A DNA stretch of 57,996 nt from an uncultured Bacteroidia bacterium (GCA_937936615.1 CALDDN010000024.1:1-57996); one strand, 5' to 3'. Positions 11,201 through 18,445 are shown, counted from the stretch's first letter. Notes: generated by a model not told the origin, from the letters alone. Program-made: numbers and translations.

Positions 11201-13405
11201 GTTACCGTAATTCTGGTTCGGGTGGTCAAGCCTTTTGATGAGATGACGTACTTTTTCTGTCAAGGTGGTACCTTGGTCAAAGAGGACGTAACCCTGACAG
11301 CTGGGACAGCTGGGACAGCTCGCTACACCTATCGATTCTGGGATAGCGAAAATTCGACTCCCAGGCCAATCGAAGGTCCCAACGACCACACGCACACGCT
11401 AAAAAACATCACCACGCCGCAGCGGTTTTACTTCGAGATGTTGCCCGATAGCGTGGCCGATGTCAGCAAGTGCAAGGCCGAAACTCTCGAGGTGGCTGTC
11501 GAAGAGCGCAAGCGGCCTCGGGCAGAGCTGGCGGATATCGTTTGGGGTGCTGCCTGCTGTGGGGAAATCATCGTAATGGCAAGGGCTATGCATGCCAATG
11601 GCGATACCTGTACAAACTGCAAGTACTTCTGGTCGGATTATAAAGGCACGGGCAGCTCATCCGCGGTATTCCTGGAGGATAAATCTACGAGTCAGGTATC
11701 CTTAGCCCCGCGAGCCAATCTGGATAAGTTTGACGTGAAGGTTTACGTCGAAGATTCCTGGGGCTGCAGGTCTGATGCTCTGGAAATTCCTATACCCAAG
11801 GAAAAAATAGAACAGCTGAAATGCGACAATGCCACCGGTGATTATTACTTCCCCTTCTGCGACGAGACTTTGGATAGCAAAGGCTCTACTCCCGGAAGTC
11901 TGGCACCCGCCAACCCAGCCTTCACGAGGTACACCAACGGGGCTGCGGGAGGAGCACTCGACCTCCGGAATGGTGGACAGCAGGCCGTCCATACTTTGAG
12001 TGGCATCGACTGGCAGATCGAAAAAGGCCTGACCCTCTCCATCCTGGCCCGCGTCGACCGAGCTGGCACCATGGCTCGCATCAAACTCAACGGCCGCCAG
12101 GTGCCAGGCCGAGATCCGTTCAACAACGCCGGATCGAATGACTACCTGGAAGCCTTGATTGTCGGCTCAGACACCTCATTCGCCTGGTATACCTACCGCC
12201 TGATGCTGGATGACCCCGATAAGCCCACCATGTGGATTATCGAACGGTTCAAGAACGGCAGCTCAATCTATAAATTTAACGTTGACATCGAACGCCCCGA
12301 CCAGCAGCTTTGCGTCCGGCTTACAGAGCTGCTTTTGGGAGACGGCGACTTCAGGGGCATCATCGATGAAGTATGGCTGCTGCCCGAGCCGCTGGACGAC
12401 GCCGAGATCGCATCGCGTTTTGCTACCGTCCCGACACCGCCAGCCGTAACGTTCTCGGGTATCCGATCGACCCCGCCTTACGTTGGCGACCTGGACCCCC
12501 CGCAGGTACTGAAAGGCCGACCCGCTCCGGGCTATTTCAAGCGTTATTACTCTGGTGAATCACGCCCCATCGACCCTGACCCATCGTTTACCTCCGATGA
12601 TGACAGCCGATCGCGAGGAGAGGCCACTTTCGATCCCCAAAAGGCCGATAAAGGAAAATACCAAATGGTGTATGTTCATACCGACTCCTACGGATGCCCC
12701 CACGAATCGGAACCCTTTGCGTTCCAGGTGCTCCAGGTGGATACGGCCTGCAAGATCAAGCCCGGGTACAACTTAAACGGTGCCTGTCGAACAAGGGTTC
12801 AGTTCAATTTTGAAATAGATAAAGAAAAAGTATGTGGAATATTCTTTGATTTAAAGAGCGAAACAACCGATTCGATCGTCCACACAGTTTACTGGCAGAA
12901 GGCCGACCTCGACTCTTTAGGTAGCACCATATCCGCACGTTTCGAAGGCCTGGAACCCCCGGGTTATTCCGATGGCAAGTACACAGGCAGATATCTGCTC
13001 CGTTACCGAGTCATCTGTTGTGAAGACAATACCTTATCCCCATTAAAAATGCCGGATACAGAACAACAGCTACAGGATTGGTTCCAGCTGGTAACTGGGG
13101 GCAATAAATGCGATAATTCTCCCCGCCTGGCTTCTGCCGCTGCCCTCGCTACGGGTCTGCGGGTTTACCCCAACCCCAGCACGGGCCGCCTGACCGTCCA
13201 GTTCGAGCAGGCCCCCGACCAGCCGCTCATCTTTACCGCGTACGACCCTGCCGGTCGGCAGGTGGCCCGCCACCAGCTCCAGCCCTTGCTCGGCCAGACC
13301 GAATTCCCCCTCGATCTCAGTTCGCTGGCCGAGGGCATCTACCTGCTCCATATCCAAAGCACCGAGCGGCAGTATCCGATCGTGCGCCTGATCCTCGGCT
13401 TCTGA
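5297..13405 (+). CDS. Giant T9SS surface protein with ten Fn3 modules and a LamG-like domain
   Basis: A 2702-aa secreted protein. ATG 5297 opens the ORF, but ATG 5321 (MRHLSCSG) is an in-frame alternative; both precede the hydrophobic stretch LLAWCLVWLLLPAWAAGQ. Residues 50-430 are an unrecognised N-terminal domain. About ten Fn3-like modules span 633-1605, many opening with a Cys pair and containing an Y-x-(V/F)-x-V/L core. PKD/Ig-like segments fill 1605-2180. Residues 2184-2378 resemble a LamG/ConA-like sandwich (GGALDLRNGG, GIIDEVWLLP). The end is a YPNPSTGRL type A sorting domain. It lacks the RWE Ig modules of the other two T9SS proteins, and its codon use is visibly more AT-rich in 5800-6500. 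Role inferred: large surface adhesin or matrix protein. Confidence 0.92.
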   Translation: MYSNYPLFMRHLSCSGAFKRERRPSQNLLAWCLVWLLLPAWAAGQSNSVRDFFKTEISAWQLIPNAGSDARVAHYTFNPDSLGNYTSFYWDWINRERSGAVRIRIPFPSESPCNSQARELVMELRESPLMQQLRRQDRLNGLYLHGWLLDGQMRPDYDQPVALSLSINRWDGFVFSKTCLYHFYTGTNTENQNIFYVVVIPGGSSISDDLGRRFDVVRPEQRVSCKEIDVQFVIDAFHDNDTTGVSMVCENFHPAFNTVQNLFLQSGVLLNLVWHVPPVYNTTNSDYCGVLRTPSGAYVGLNRLNTIAEQLNLFSADLRRNLHVGLSPDRIPSLSILLSKTGAGGVAEAMAFEANSPRNVLSNTENPDQRRNIALFLNQKINDVSHLNDVLRISRAIARSMYYDSTDPLNFDHLEPNTTNPRELNLYRRALNGAFTPGTVTQLQFAVSNFGKVPFSPDCRRLPLSLQLSDDDYCDSKPIRVQTNLEARNQGYLWRIEGPYGQTREINRADSLDGYQLWITSELAEELGGYPLTVTAVDPNDEQQTARINVQPKPAPKLRRQATLGGVEASGGTLPYVFTVTDITVFPSSERVFENYTAIDLVQLGFPKDRLYRVCVEDANGCSDCLTFELTDRKCTQCWLKEYDYELQLNNNLQVSWTVNIPDTELPPTAFSVQIFDCDGLLSSYHPEWVPYQPGQTAYSVIVPQLEPYSRFRFKITVHCPAEVSHDCLIGEFSSDKRGYSPCFQTDCTTDGPVLVYAENASATCSTMTIPWKHTHGIEAYRIRWYIIDGNVNPSCGSSSIAGQTLVLNPSLVCSDGNCVHTVSGLNPTTNYWFCVEGLCGLGVRDAQGFDFPTPRCPCASVTNLDVTDVARDRATFTWAGVTEARSYVYTLLKLKEGVNDYDTVQTGRVVHPEQRVVLTGLEPCANYEFELKVACSEGEFSVVSSEFFSTPCLCPCPSNIRQTNAGLRSVVVNWDAVPGSRYEYSRNQQTWLPASAPLRLENLRIGEEFTLWFRHTCPNAESAICSLAVKALDCQAPDILVAKATGCTEALIEWTAVGDADGYELQYQLVGTQMWLPTSPSLIGPSDENTSFSLTGLEPNNQYVVRVRTVCEELIPITLSPYASVSFTTWAEAPRPRVEALFTNAVTLSWDNPRPGHNPRCSYRIEYRREGSSGWISNGASTTANQTTVTGLLSGVAYEFRLSVETCDSTFCPSTTQIVTPVSGQCVCPDQIWLTAPIDADAGTAPIRWTRVPNVQSYCIQLQRYEADSTESDEEKKWKSVLGPDSSDCVESVNSSPNPTAILRNLDSGVRYRVRVQPRCTGGVRPIDDCLPWFEFNVPIVCKAPTNLKASTEIGNQIDLTWNLPPSLARELRLVVDGDPIQQQLSASATRWTLSGLDCNREYRIELQYRCDRSKPYQTAESITVKPSCPCDSPRVVGSEVLGLNSLRFNWKADNVTEYCLRRARESCRDQDWRLPSTQTGDSFEITSNCLDPDTEYTMEVRSRCVGNNTAPRSVSVTLTARTPQCSFKASENLITANSIGVEWSETGEHQVSQDGNSWTDATGQSHTFTELNPCKDYTFYLRRKCDNDQYTKPCTLQARTRPACPKFAVQASDTLIVCPESSKLTLEFDSTGDCTLKSVKLQYGSGKELNLNVSGRKITLDTIDLPASGQSYTYRLVEVEYEGESPIPCDESVIVKRLKPLSARLTNWPTTLCANGTINAEITVTGLEGEPRNRWPLILKYKWNEGSEENDSIQHPDSVFSLTSRTISAGVQAKLDLVLVEDGFGCIHSFAGVSSTVTPGSKIDAKFGAIDPSSNSVAITVTDEPSNNPWTLDYELISGGYTTTGSVEINSLTQGTISNLAGCGTYKLTKLTNSRGCTASLNDLLVRGKDWKLKVSPDSLRICQGTEVTLKATAPEGATYRWSTDADKESITVEPSFPDTLDPKTSIYLINYTVTTSFCDITQTGTVTVILVRVVKPFDEMTYFFCQGGTLVKEDVTLTAGTAGTARYTYRFWDSENSTPRPIEGPNDHTHTLKNITTPQRFYFEMLPDSVADVSKCKAETLEVAVEERKRPRAELADIVWGAACCGEIIVMARAMHANGDTCTNCKYFWSDYKGTGSSSAVFLEDKSTSQVSLAPRANLDKFDVKVYVEDSWGCRSDALEIPIPKEKIEQLKCDNATGDYYFPFCDETLDSKGSTPGSLAPANPAFTRYTNGAAGGALDLRNGGQQAVHTLSGIDWQIEKGLTLSILARVDRAGTMARIKLNGRQVPGRDPFNNAGSNDYLEALIVGSDTSFAWYTYRLMLDDPDKPTMWIIERFKNGSSIYKFNVDIERPDQQLCVRLTELLLGDGDFRGIIDEVWLLPEPLDDAEIASRFATVPTPPAVTFSGIRSTPPYVGDLDPPQVLKGRPAPGYFKRYYSGESRPIDPDPSFTSDDDSRSRGEATFDPQKADKGKYQMVYVHTDSYGCPHESEPFAFQVLQVDTACKIKPGYNLNGACRTRVQFNFEIDKEKVCGIFFDLKSETTDSIVHTVYWQKADLDSLGSTISARFEGLEPPGYSDGKYTGRYLLRYRVICCEDNTLSPLKMPDTEQQLQDWFQLVTGGNKCDNSPRLASAAALATGLRVYPNPSTGRLTVQFEQAPDQPLIFTAYDPAGRQVARHQLQPLLGQTEFPLDLSSLAEGIYLLHIQSTERQYPIVRLILGF
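7195..10110 (+). repeat. Tandem Fn3-like module array (coding)
   Basis: About ten diverged Fn3-like units of 85-110 codons. Most have a Trp in strand B (for example VNWDAVPG, IEWTAVG, LSWDNP) and a Tyr-rich strand C/F. Inter-module linkers carry Cys pairs (CPC, CVC), which suggests disulfide-stabilised junctions. Confidence 0.7.
11296..11320 (+). repeat. 9-bp in-frame tandem repeat
   Basis: GACAGCTGG occurs twice in tandem followed by a partial third copy, encoding Thr-Ala-Gly repeats near residue 2000 of the 2702-aa protein. A change in copy number would keep the reading frame. Confidence 0.75.
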
Positions 13406-13444
13406 GCCGACTCCTGAACCGTTTCCGCTTTCTCTCTCTCTTGG

Positions 13445-13479
13445 CGCAGCCCTTCGCGGGGCTGCGTTTTTTTTTTTTT
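13445..13479 (+). terminator. Strong Rho-independent terminator after the 2702-aa gene
   Basis: CGCAGCCC (13445-13452) pairs with GGGCTGCG (13459-13466) over a 6-nt loop and is followed directly by thirteen T. This is the clearest intrinsic terminator in the window, and it separates the T9SS gene from rfaE2. Confidence 0.92.
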
Positions 13480-13524
13480 GTGGGGTGCTGATCAGGGGCC
13501 AGTAAACCGTATTTTCGGTATCTG

Positions 13525-13538
13525 CCTGAAAATTCAGG
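13525..13538. promoter_or_regulatory. Perfect palindrome upstream of rfaE2
   Basis: CCTGAA and TTCAGG flank a 2-nt AA centre. The site ends 26 nt before the -7 box, so it covers the place where a -33 element would lie. A repressor or activator site is possible but unproven. Confidence 0.3.
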
Positions 13539-13564
13539 TAAAACCCCAAGCCCGATTGCTGCCG

Positions 13565-13572
13565 TATCTTTG
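13565..13572 (+). promoter_or_regulatory. -7 promoter box TATCTTTG abutting rfaE2
   Basis: An exact match to TAnnTTTG that ends only 4 nt before the ATG at 13577. If used, transcription would start at or next to the start codon. Confidence 0.6.
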
Positions 13573-13576
13573 AAGC

Positions 13577-14065
13577 ATGTACCGCAGTGAAAGCAAAATC
13601 CTGACCGACGACGTCGAGATCGGCCACCGCATCGCCTACTGGCGGTTCAAGGGCCAGCGCGTCGTCATGACCAACGGCTGCTTCGACCTCCTGCACCTGG
13701 GCCACGTCGATTACCTGGAACGGGCCAGAGCCTTGGGCGACGTTCTGGTGGTGGCCGTCAACAGCGACGCCTCGGTGCAGCGGCTCAAGGGGCCGGGCCG
13801 TCCCATCGTGTCCGAAACTGCCCGCTACCGCCTGCTGGCCGCCCTCGAAGCGGTCGATACCGTACTGCCTTTTGATGCCGATGCACCCCTCGAACTCATC
13901 CGGCGCGTGCAGCCCGCCGTTCTGGTCAAAGGAGCCGACTACACCCCCGAGCAAGTGGTAGGTGCCGACGAGCTGCCCCAGTGGGGCGGCCGGCTCGAAC
14001 TGCTCGCGCTCGTGCCCGGCTTCAGTACCAGCGAACTCATCGCCCGAATCCGTCGGCTCGACTGA
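13577..14065 (+). CDS. rfaE2: D-glycero-beta-D-manno-heptose 1-phosphate adenylyltransferase
   Basis: A 162-aa nucleotidyltransferase of the HldE C-terminal (RfaE2) type. It transfers AMP from ATP to heptose 1-phosphate to give ADP-heptose for the LPS inner core or other surface glycans. Visible motifs are TNGCFDLLHLGHVDYL (the HxGH ATP-binding site), VAVNSDASVQRLKGPGRP, and a later LVKGADYTPEQVVG. Length fits the stand-alone domain; the sugar kinase half (RfaE1) is not in the window. A terminator lies upstream and the acpP promoter downstream, so it is probably monocistronic. Cytidylyltransferases of the same superfamily are the main alternative, but the RLKGPGRP and KGADY motifs favour heptose. 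Confidence 0.92.
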   Translation: MYRSESKILTDDVEIGHRIAYWRFKGQRVVMTNGCFDLLHLGHVDYLERARALGDVLVVAVNSDASVQRLKGPGRPIVSETARYRLLAALEAVDTVLPFDADAPLELIRRVQPAVLVKGADYTPEQVVGADELPQWGGRLELLALVPGFSTSELIARIRRLD

Positions 14066-14086
14066 TGCGCCATGCCGTTTTTATTC

Positions 14087-14094
14087 TAAATTTG
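14087..14094 (+). promoter_or_regulatory. -7 promoter box TAAATTTG of acpP
   Basis: Exact TAnnTTTG match 25 nt upstream of the acpP start codon. It would drive acpP and probably fabF and rnc. Confidence 0.55.
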
Positions 14095-14119
14095 GGGTTT
14101 GAACCCAAGTGCTCTACCC

Positions 14120-14368
14120 ATGTCGGAGATTGCAGAAAAAGTAAAAAGCATTATCGTGGACAAGCTGGGCGTCGATCCCAAAGATGTAACGCCTGAAGCC
14201 AGCTTCACCAACGATCTGGGCGCCGATTCGCTCGATACGGTGGAATTGATTATGGAATTCGAGAAAGAATTCAAAATCAGCATCCCCGACGAGCACGCCG
14301 AGAAAATCATGACCGTCGGCGATGCCGTGCAGTACCTGAGCGAACACGCCAAGGCCGAAAGCAACTAA
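14120..14368 (+). CDS. acpP: Acyl carrier protein
   Basis: An 82-aa acidic protein that carries growing acyl chains in type II fatty acid synthesis. The phosphopantetheine attachment motif is [10 protein letters not shown], with Ser37 modified by holo-ACP synthase. MSEIAEKVK is the conserved ACP N-terminus, so ATG 14120 is chosen over the TTG 14099 of the track. It is followed by fabF and rnc, a classical order, but fabD and fabG are absent here. Confidence 0.97.
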   Translation: MSEIAEKVKSIIVDKLGVDPKDVTPEASFTNDLGADSLDTVELIMEFEKEFKISIPDEHAEKIMTVGDAVQYLSEHAKAESN

Positions 14369-14466
14369 AGCTCTGGCGGTCGGCAGACCCGTAGGCCTGT
14401 CCGTTCGGGAGGGGCTGCGCCTGCGTGCAAATCTTTCCCGAATCACCGCGTATGTTTGATGGATCA

Positions 14467-15714
14467 ATGGATGCACGCAGCGTTGTCGTAACGGGAATGG
14501 GGGCCCTAACGGCCATCGGCAACAACCTCCCCGCCTATTGGGAAGGTCTGAAAGCTGGGGTCAGCGGGGCTGGTCCCATTACGCGCTTCGATGCCAGCCG
14601 CTTTCGCACGCGCTTTGCCTGCGAACTCAAAGGCTTCGATATCGGCCAGCACATGAACGTGAAGGAGGCCCGCCGCATGGACCCCTTCAGCCATTATGCC
14701 ATTGTGGCGGCCGACGAAGCCATTGCCGATGCCGGTCTCAACTTCGACCGCCTCGACCGCAACCGCGTGGGCGTGGTTGTCGGTTCGGGCATTGGCGGGC
14801 TGCTCACCTTTCAGGAAGAAATCGGCGGCTATTTCAAAGGCGACGGTACCCCCCGCTTCAGCCCTTTCTTCATCCCCAAGATGATCATCGACATTGCCCC
14901 TGGGCACATCTCGATGAAGTACGGTCTGCACGGACCCAACTACTCCTGTGTCTCGGCCTGCGCTACTTCCTCCAACTGCATCATCGATGCCTTCCTGCTC
15001 ATCCAGAATGGGCTGGCTGATGTCGTCATCTGCGGAGGAGCCGAAGCCGCCATCACCGAGGGTGGCGTAGGGGGCTTCAACGCCGCCAAAGCCCTGTCCG
15101 AACGCAACGACAGCCCCCAAACAGCCAGCCGGCCTTTCGATGCCGACCGCGACGGTTTTGTCCTGGGCGAGGGCGCGGGCATCCTCGTGCTCGAAGCCTA
15201 CGAGCACGCCCAGCGGCGCGGGGCCAGGCTCTACGCCCAGCTCAAAGGCATCGGCATGTCGGCCGACGCGCACCACATCACCGCCCCGCACCCCGAAGGC
15301 CTGGGTGCCTCGCTGGTCATGCAGAACGTGCTGCAGCATGCGGGCCTGCCGCCCGAAGCCGTCGACTACATCAACGTGCACGGCACCTCGACCCCCCTGG
15401 GCGACATCGCCGAAACCAAAGCCATCAAGCAGGTTTTCGGCGACCACGCCTACCGGCTCAGCATCAGTTCCACCAAATCGATGATCGGGCACCTGCTCGG
15501 TGCCGCCGGTGCCGTCGAAGCCATCGCCTGCATCCTGGCCCTGCAGCACCAGACCATCCCTCCCACCATCAACCACTTCACCGCTGACCCCGAGTGCGAT
15601 CTCGACTACACCTTCAACCAGGCAGTGGAGCGGCCCGTGCGGGCAGCCATCAGCAATACTTTCGGATTTGGCGGACACAACACCAGCCTATTGTTCCAGC
15701 AAATCGATGCCTGA
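14467..15714 (+). CDS. fabF: Beta-ketoacyl-ACP synthase II
   Basis: A condensing enzyme of about 415 residues that elongates acyl-ACP with malonyl-ACP in the cytoplasm. The nucleophile Cys165 lies in SACATSS, and the two catalytic His residues lie in NVHGTSTPLGD and KSMIGHLLGAAGAVEA. The family N-terminus is (M)xxRRVVVTG, so ATG 14467 (MDARSVVVTG) is preferred; GTG 14425 and ATG 14452 are in-frame alternatives. It lies 98 nt after acpP and directly upstream of rnc, whose start follows the fabF stop without a gap. Confidence 0.96.
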   Translation: MDARSVVVTGMGALTAIGNNLPAYWEGLKAGVSGAGPITRFDASRFRTRFACELKGFDIGQHMNVKEARRMDPFSHYAIVAADEAIADAGLNFDRLDRNRVGVVVGSGIGGLLTFQEEIGGYFKGDGTPRFSPFFIPKMIIDIAPGHISMKYGLHGPNYSCVSACATSSNCIIDAFLLIQNGLADVVICGGAEAAITEGGVGGFNAAKALSERNDSPQTASRPFDADRDGFVLGEGAGILVLEAYEHAQRRGARLYAQLKGIGMSADAHHITAPHPEGLGASLVMQNVLQHAGLPPEAVDYINVHGTSTPLGDIAETKAIKQVFGDHAYRLSISSTKSMIGHLLGAAGAVEAIACILALQHQTIPPTINHFTADPECDLDYTFNQAVERPVRAAISNTFGFGGHNTSLLFQQIDA

Positions 15715-16470
15715 ATGCTTGCTCTGCTCAGTGGCTACTACCTCATTTACTTTTCCCCGCAGCGGGCCTTTGCCCGTACGATCTATCAGCTGACGGGGCT
15801 GCGCCCGCGCAGCCTGTCCATCTACCGGCAGGCCTTCCGGCACGTGAGCGCCAGCGGCACGGACGGTGAAAGCAACGAACGCCTCGAATTTCTGGGCGAC
15901 GCCGTGCTGGGGGCAGTCGTGGCCGATTTTCTGTTCCGGGCCTTTCCCCGCCGCAGCGAGGGCTATCTTACCGAAATGCGGTCGCGCATGGTCTCGCGTC
16001 TGGCCCTCAACGACCTGGGGCGGCGCATGGGCCTGCGCGAGCTGCTCGAATACCGCCGCGAAAACGGCCACCTCAACGGCTCGGCCGCCGGCAACGCCCT
16101 CGAAGCCTTCATCGGAGCCGTCTACATCGATCAAGGTTACGACCGCTGCCGCCGCTTCATCATCCGCCAGCTCGTGCAGCCCTATTTCGACCTCGAAGCC
16201 CTCGAGCAGAACGACCCCAATTACAAAAGTCAGCTCCTGCGCTGGATTCAGGCACGGCGGCTGCCCCAGCCGCAGTTTGTCGTGCTGGAGCACCGCTACG
16301 AACCCCAACCCTGTTTCGTGGTCGCCTGCCAGCTCAACGGCGAAGTCGTGGGTACCGGCTCCGATCGCAGCAAAAAGTCCGCCGAGCAAAAGGCCGCCCA
16401 CGATGCCTTCATCCGCCTGACCGCAGCCCAAAGCCTGCCCCAGCCAGTCGACCTCGAAACCCAAGCCTGA
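15715..16470 (+). CDS. rnc: Ribonuclease III
   Basis: A 251-aa endonuclease that cleaves double-stranded RNA in rRNA and mRNA processing. The signature NERLEFLGDAVLG (55-67) gives the metal ligands Glu55, Glu58 and Asp62, and ALEAFIGAVYID gives Glu130. The position matching E. coli Asp114 is Asn127. A double-stranded-RNA-binding domain occupies about 170-245 (YKSQLLRWIQ, GTGSDRSKKSAEQKAAHDAF). An N-terminal extension of about 25 residues precedes the catalytic domain. The start abuts the fabF stop, so the two are probably translationally linked. Confidence 0.95.
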   Translation: MLALLSGYYLIYFSPQRAFARTIYQLTGLRPRSLSIYRQAFRHVSASGTDGESNERLEFLGDAVLGAVVADFLFRAFPRRSEGYLTEMRSRMVSRLALNDLGRRMGLRELLEYRRENGHLNGSAAGNALEAFIGAVYIDQGYDRCRRFIIRQLVQPYFDLEALEQNDPNYKSQLLRWIQARRLPQPQFVVLEHRYEPQPCFVVACQLNGEVVGTGSDRSKKSAEQKAAHDAFIRLTAAQSLPQPVDLETQA

Positions 16471-16805
16471 ACACAGGTGCCGGGTCTGCGCCCCGTTGCT
16501 TCCGCGCATTGTTTCCCAAAGCACATACCTGCCCCAAAATTTTTGCTCTCGATCCGGCTTGAGACGGGGCATCGACTTTTGTAAGCCCCATTTATAGTCT
16601 TTTTTTAGATAAAAAAGCTATTGATTTAGCTTTTATTTTTTTATTCAATTTTTACTGGTGCAATTAAGCAAAAACAGATGGAGCAGCTGCTCGGGTATGG
16701 TCCTTCGCTCATGGCGTCGGATGGGCGACTGTGTGGCGGCGTGCCCTGCATGGACCCCTAGCATGGGGCTTTCCTAGCATCTTTGTAACACCAGAAAAAG
16801 CTGCC
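16471..16805. other. Intergenic stretch without a gene
   Basis: 335 bp between rnc and the HAD gene. The first half is GC-rich and featureless. 16590-16680 is an AT-rich island containing the hairpin listed separately. A near-consensus -7 box CATCTTTG lies at 16778-16785, 20 nt before the HAD start. Track ORFs here are shadows; no tRNA or small gene was seen. Confidence 0.6.
16613..16642 (+). terminator. AT-rich hairpin with T-tract after rnc
   Basis: AAAAGCTA (16613-16620) and TAGCTTTT (16627-16634) form an 8-bp stem with a 6-nt loop, followed by ATTTTTTT. It is 140 nt beyond rnc and weakly paired, so the call is tentative. Confidence 0.35.
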
Positions 16806-17543
16806 ATGTCCGAACTCGACATTCTGGCCGCCTTCGAGGCGGCCGGTGCCCAACTCAATCTGCCGCCACCTGAATTCATCGCCAAAGCCCGCCAGACCGA
16901 AGGCCTGCTCCTCGACTGGGACGGGGTTTTCAACCGCGGCACCAAAGGTGGCAAAACGGCCAGCGAGTTTGCCGAACCCGATTCGATGGGCCTCAACCTG
17001 CTGCGCTTTGGCTTCTACCTGCTCACGGGCCGACTGCTGCCCGTGGCCATCATTACGGGACAGGATAACCCCGTAGCTACCGATTTTGCCCGCCGCGAGC
17101 ATTTCGATGCCCTTTACATCAAGGTCAAGGACAAAGCCCTGGCCGCCGAGCATTTCTCCGAACGGCTGGGCCTCGAACCCGCCCACCTGGCCTGCCTCTT
17201 CGACGACGTGAACGACCTGCCCATGGCTCAGGTCTGCGGCTTGCGACTCATGGTGCGGCGCCCTGCCACTCCCTTGCTGCACCGCTACGCCCTGGCGCAG
17301 GGGCTGGCCGACTACCTGACGGCCTCGCCCTCGGGCGAATATCCCATCCGCGAATGTTGCGAGCTGCTGCTGGGCCTCTGGAAAGTCTTCGACCGGGCCT
17401 GCAGCGAGCGCATGCAGAGCAGTACCCGCTACCAGAGCTACTGGGCCGACCGCCAGCGTCTGCCCATCCGCCGCTACGAGTACCGCGACGACCGGCTCCT
17501 CGAACTCGAAGGGGGCGAGTCCGATCTCGGCTCCGTGTTCTAG
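16806..17543 (+). CDS. KdsC-like HAD superfamily phosphatase
   Basis: A protein of 245 residues. HAD motif I is LLLDWDGVFN (Asp37, Asp39), motif II is AIITGQDN, a Lys lies in KVKDKALAAEHF, and motif IV is FDDVNDLPM (Asp133/Asp134/Asp137). The DWDGVF and DDVND forms and the lack of a large cap resemble the KdsC (KDO 8-phosphate phosphatase) class, but the protein has about 80 additional C-terminal residues (from about 165) not needed by KdsC. ATG 16806 is chosen because the track's upstream extension lies in noncoding DNA. It may serve sugar-phosphate metabolism for surface glycans; the substrate is not known. Confidence 0.8.
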   Translation: MSELDILAAFEAAGAQLNLPPPEFIAKARQTEGLLLDWDGVFNRGTKGGKTASEFAEPDSMGLNLLRFGFYLLTGRLLPVAIITGQDNPVATDFARREHFDALYIKVKDKALAAEHFSERLGLEPAHLACLFDDVNDLPMAQVCGLRLMVRRPATPLLHRYALAQGLADYLTASPSGEYPIRECCELLLGLWKVFDRACSERMQSSTRYQSYWADRQRLPIRRYEYRDDRLLELEGGESDLGSVF

Positions 17544-17655
17544 TGCCGGCGGGTATTGCGCTGGCCCCGGAGTCGGGCTAGAACGTTGCTTACCTGAACT
17601 CCAGGCCCGAAGCCCTGAGACCAGCCCGCCGCCCCGTGCCGAGAGCCGCTTCTCT

Positions 17656-18396
17656 TCAATTGATGCGGAGCCATTCGCGCACCCGCGAGGTCTCGGGCCG
17701 CAGCTGCATCCGCAGGCTGCCGTCGGGCAGGCTGAAGGTGCGGAATTCCTTGTAGCGGTCGTAGCGGTAGACCAGACCGCGTCCGGGGGCGTAAACCGAG
17801 CGCGTCAGGATGTTGTAGTTGATCGAATTCTCGACACGCCGCTCGCGGACTACGACGACCGAATCCCAGCGGCGGTCGTCGGCCTGCCAGACCGTGTCGC
17901 GGGCCTGGCAGACAAAACGGGCTTCGCCCCAGGGCTGCGGCGGCAGGTAGTTGAACGGAAAGGGTGCCCAGCCGTAGCCCGGCACCAGCGGCTGGGCCAG
18001 TCGGCGCGTTACGACGATGCCTTCCTCTTCGAGGAATTCGTCGGGCGTCCAGAGCCGGTAGAGCCGTCCGATGAAGCGGCGGCTGCCGCCCTCGGGCAGG
18101 CTGTCGATGCGGTAGCGGCTCCAGCGGCGGCCCTGGGGGTCGGTCAGCAGGCTGTCGCAGGTTTCGGTGCGCAGCCAGCTGACCGTCGACGAGTCGCCAT
18201 CGGCAAAGAAACGGGTGTCGCGGATGCGGAAACGCAGTTCCTGCCCCAGGCTGCTGCCGCCGTAGCGGGTGATGGGTGGGCCTACCGGTGGCGGGGGCGG
18301 CCCCGGCGGAGCTTCTTCGAAGCGGGTGCAGCCTGCCAGCACGAAAAACGTGCATCCGAGTGTAAAAAGCTTAATTTTGCAGGTTCGTGCAGTCAT
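17656..18396 (-). CDS. Putative lipoprotein of unknown function
   Basis: A 246-aa protein whose N-terminus MTARTCKIKLFTLGCTFFVLAGC is a type II signal peptide with lipobox LAGC (Cys23). A proline-rich linker (EEAPPGPPPPPVGPP) follows, then about 200 residues rich in Arg, Trp and Tyr with no family I recognise. The track's 292-aa form starts inside rpsT on the other strand; the lipobox sets the start at 18396. It diverges from rpsT with 49 bp between and converges on the HAD gene. An envelope location is well supported; function is unknown. Confidence 0.78.
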   Translation of the reverse strand: MTARTCKIKLFTLGCTFFVLAGCTRFEEAPPGPPPPPVGPPITRYGGSSLGQELRFRIRDTRFFADGDSSTVSWLRTETCDSLLTDPQGRRWSRYRIDSLPEGGSRRFIGRLYRLWTPDEFLEEEGIVVTRRLAQPLVPGYGWAPFPFNYLPPQPWGEARFVCQARDTVWQADDRRWDSVVVVRERRVENSINYNILTRSVYAPGRGLVYRYDRYKEFRTFSLPDGSLRMQLRPETSRVREWLRIN

Positions 18397-18445
18397 GCGG
18401 TACGGGGAGGTGCCCGTGGCTGGCGTGAAGTTCTGAAACCATCTT

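Noticed and set aside
16471-16805. tRNA or small RNA gene in the rnc downstream spacer
   Set aside because: No cloverleaf, T-loop consensus or CCA end was found; only an AT hairpin is visible.
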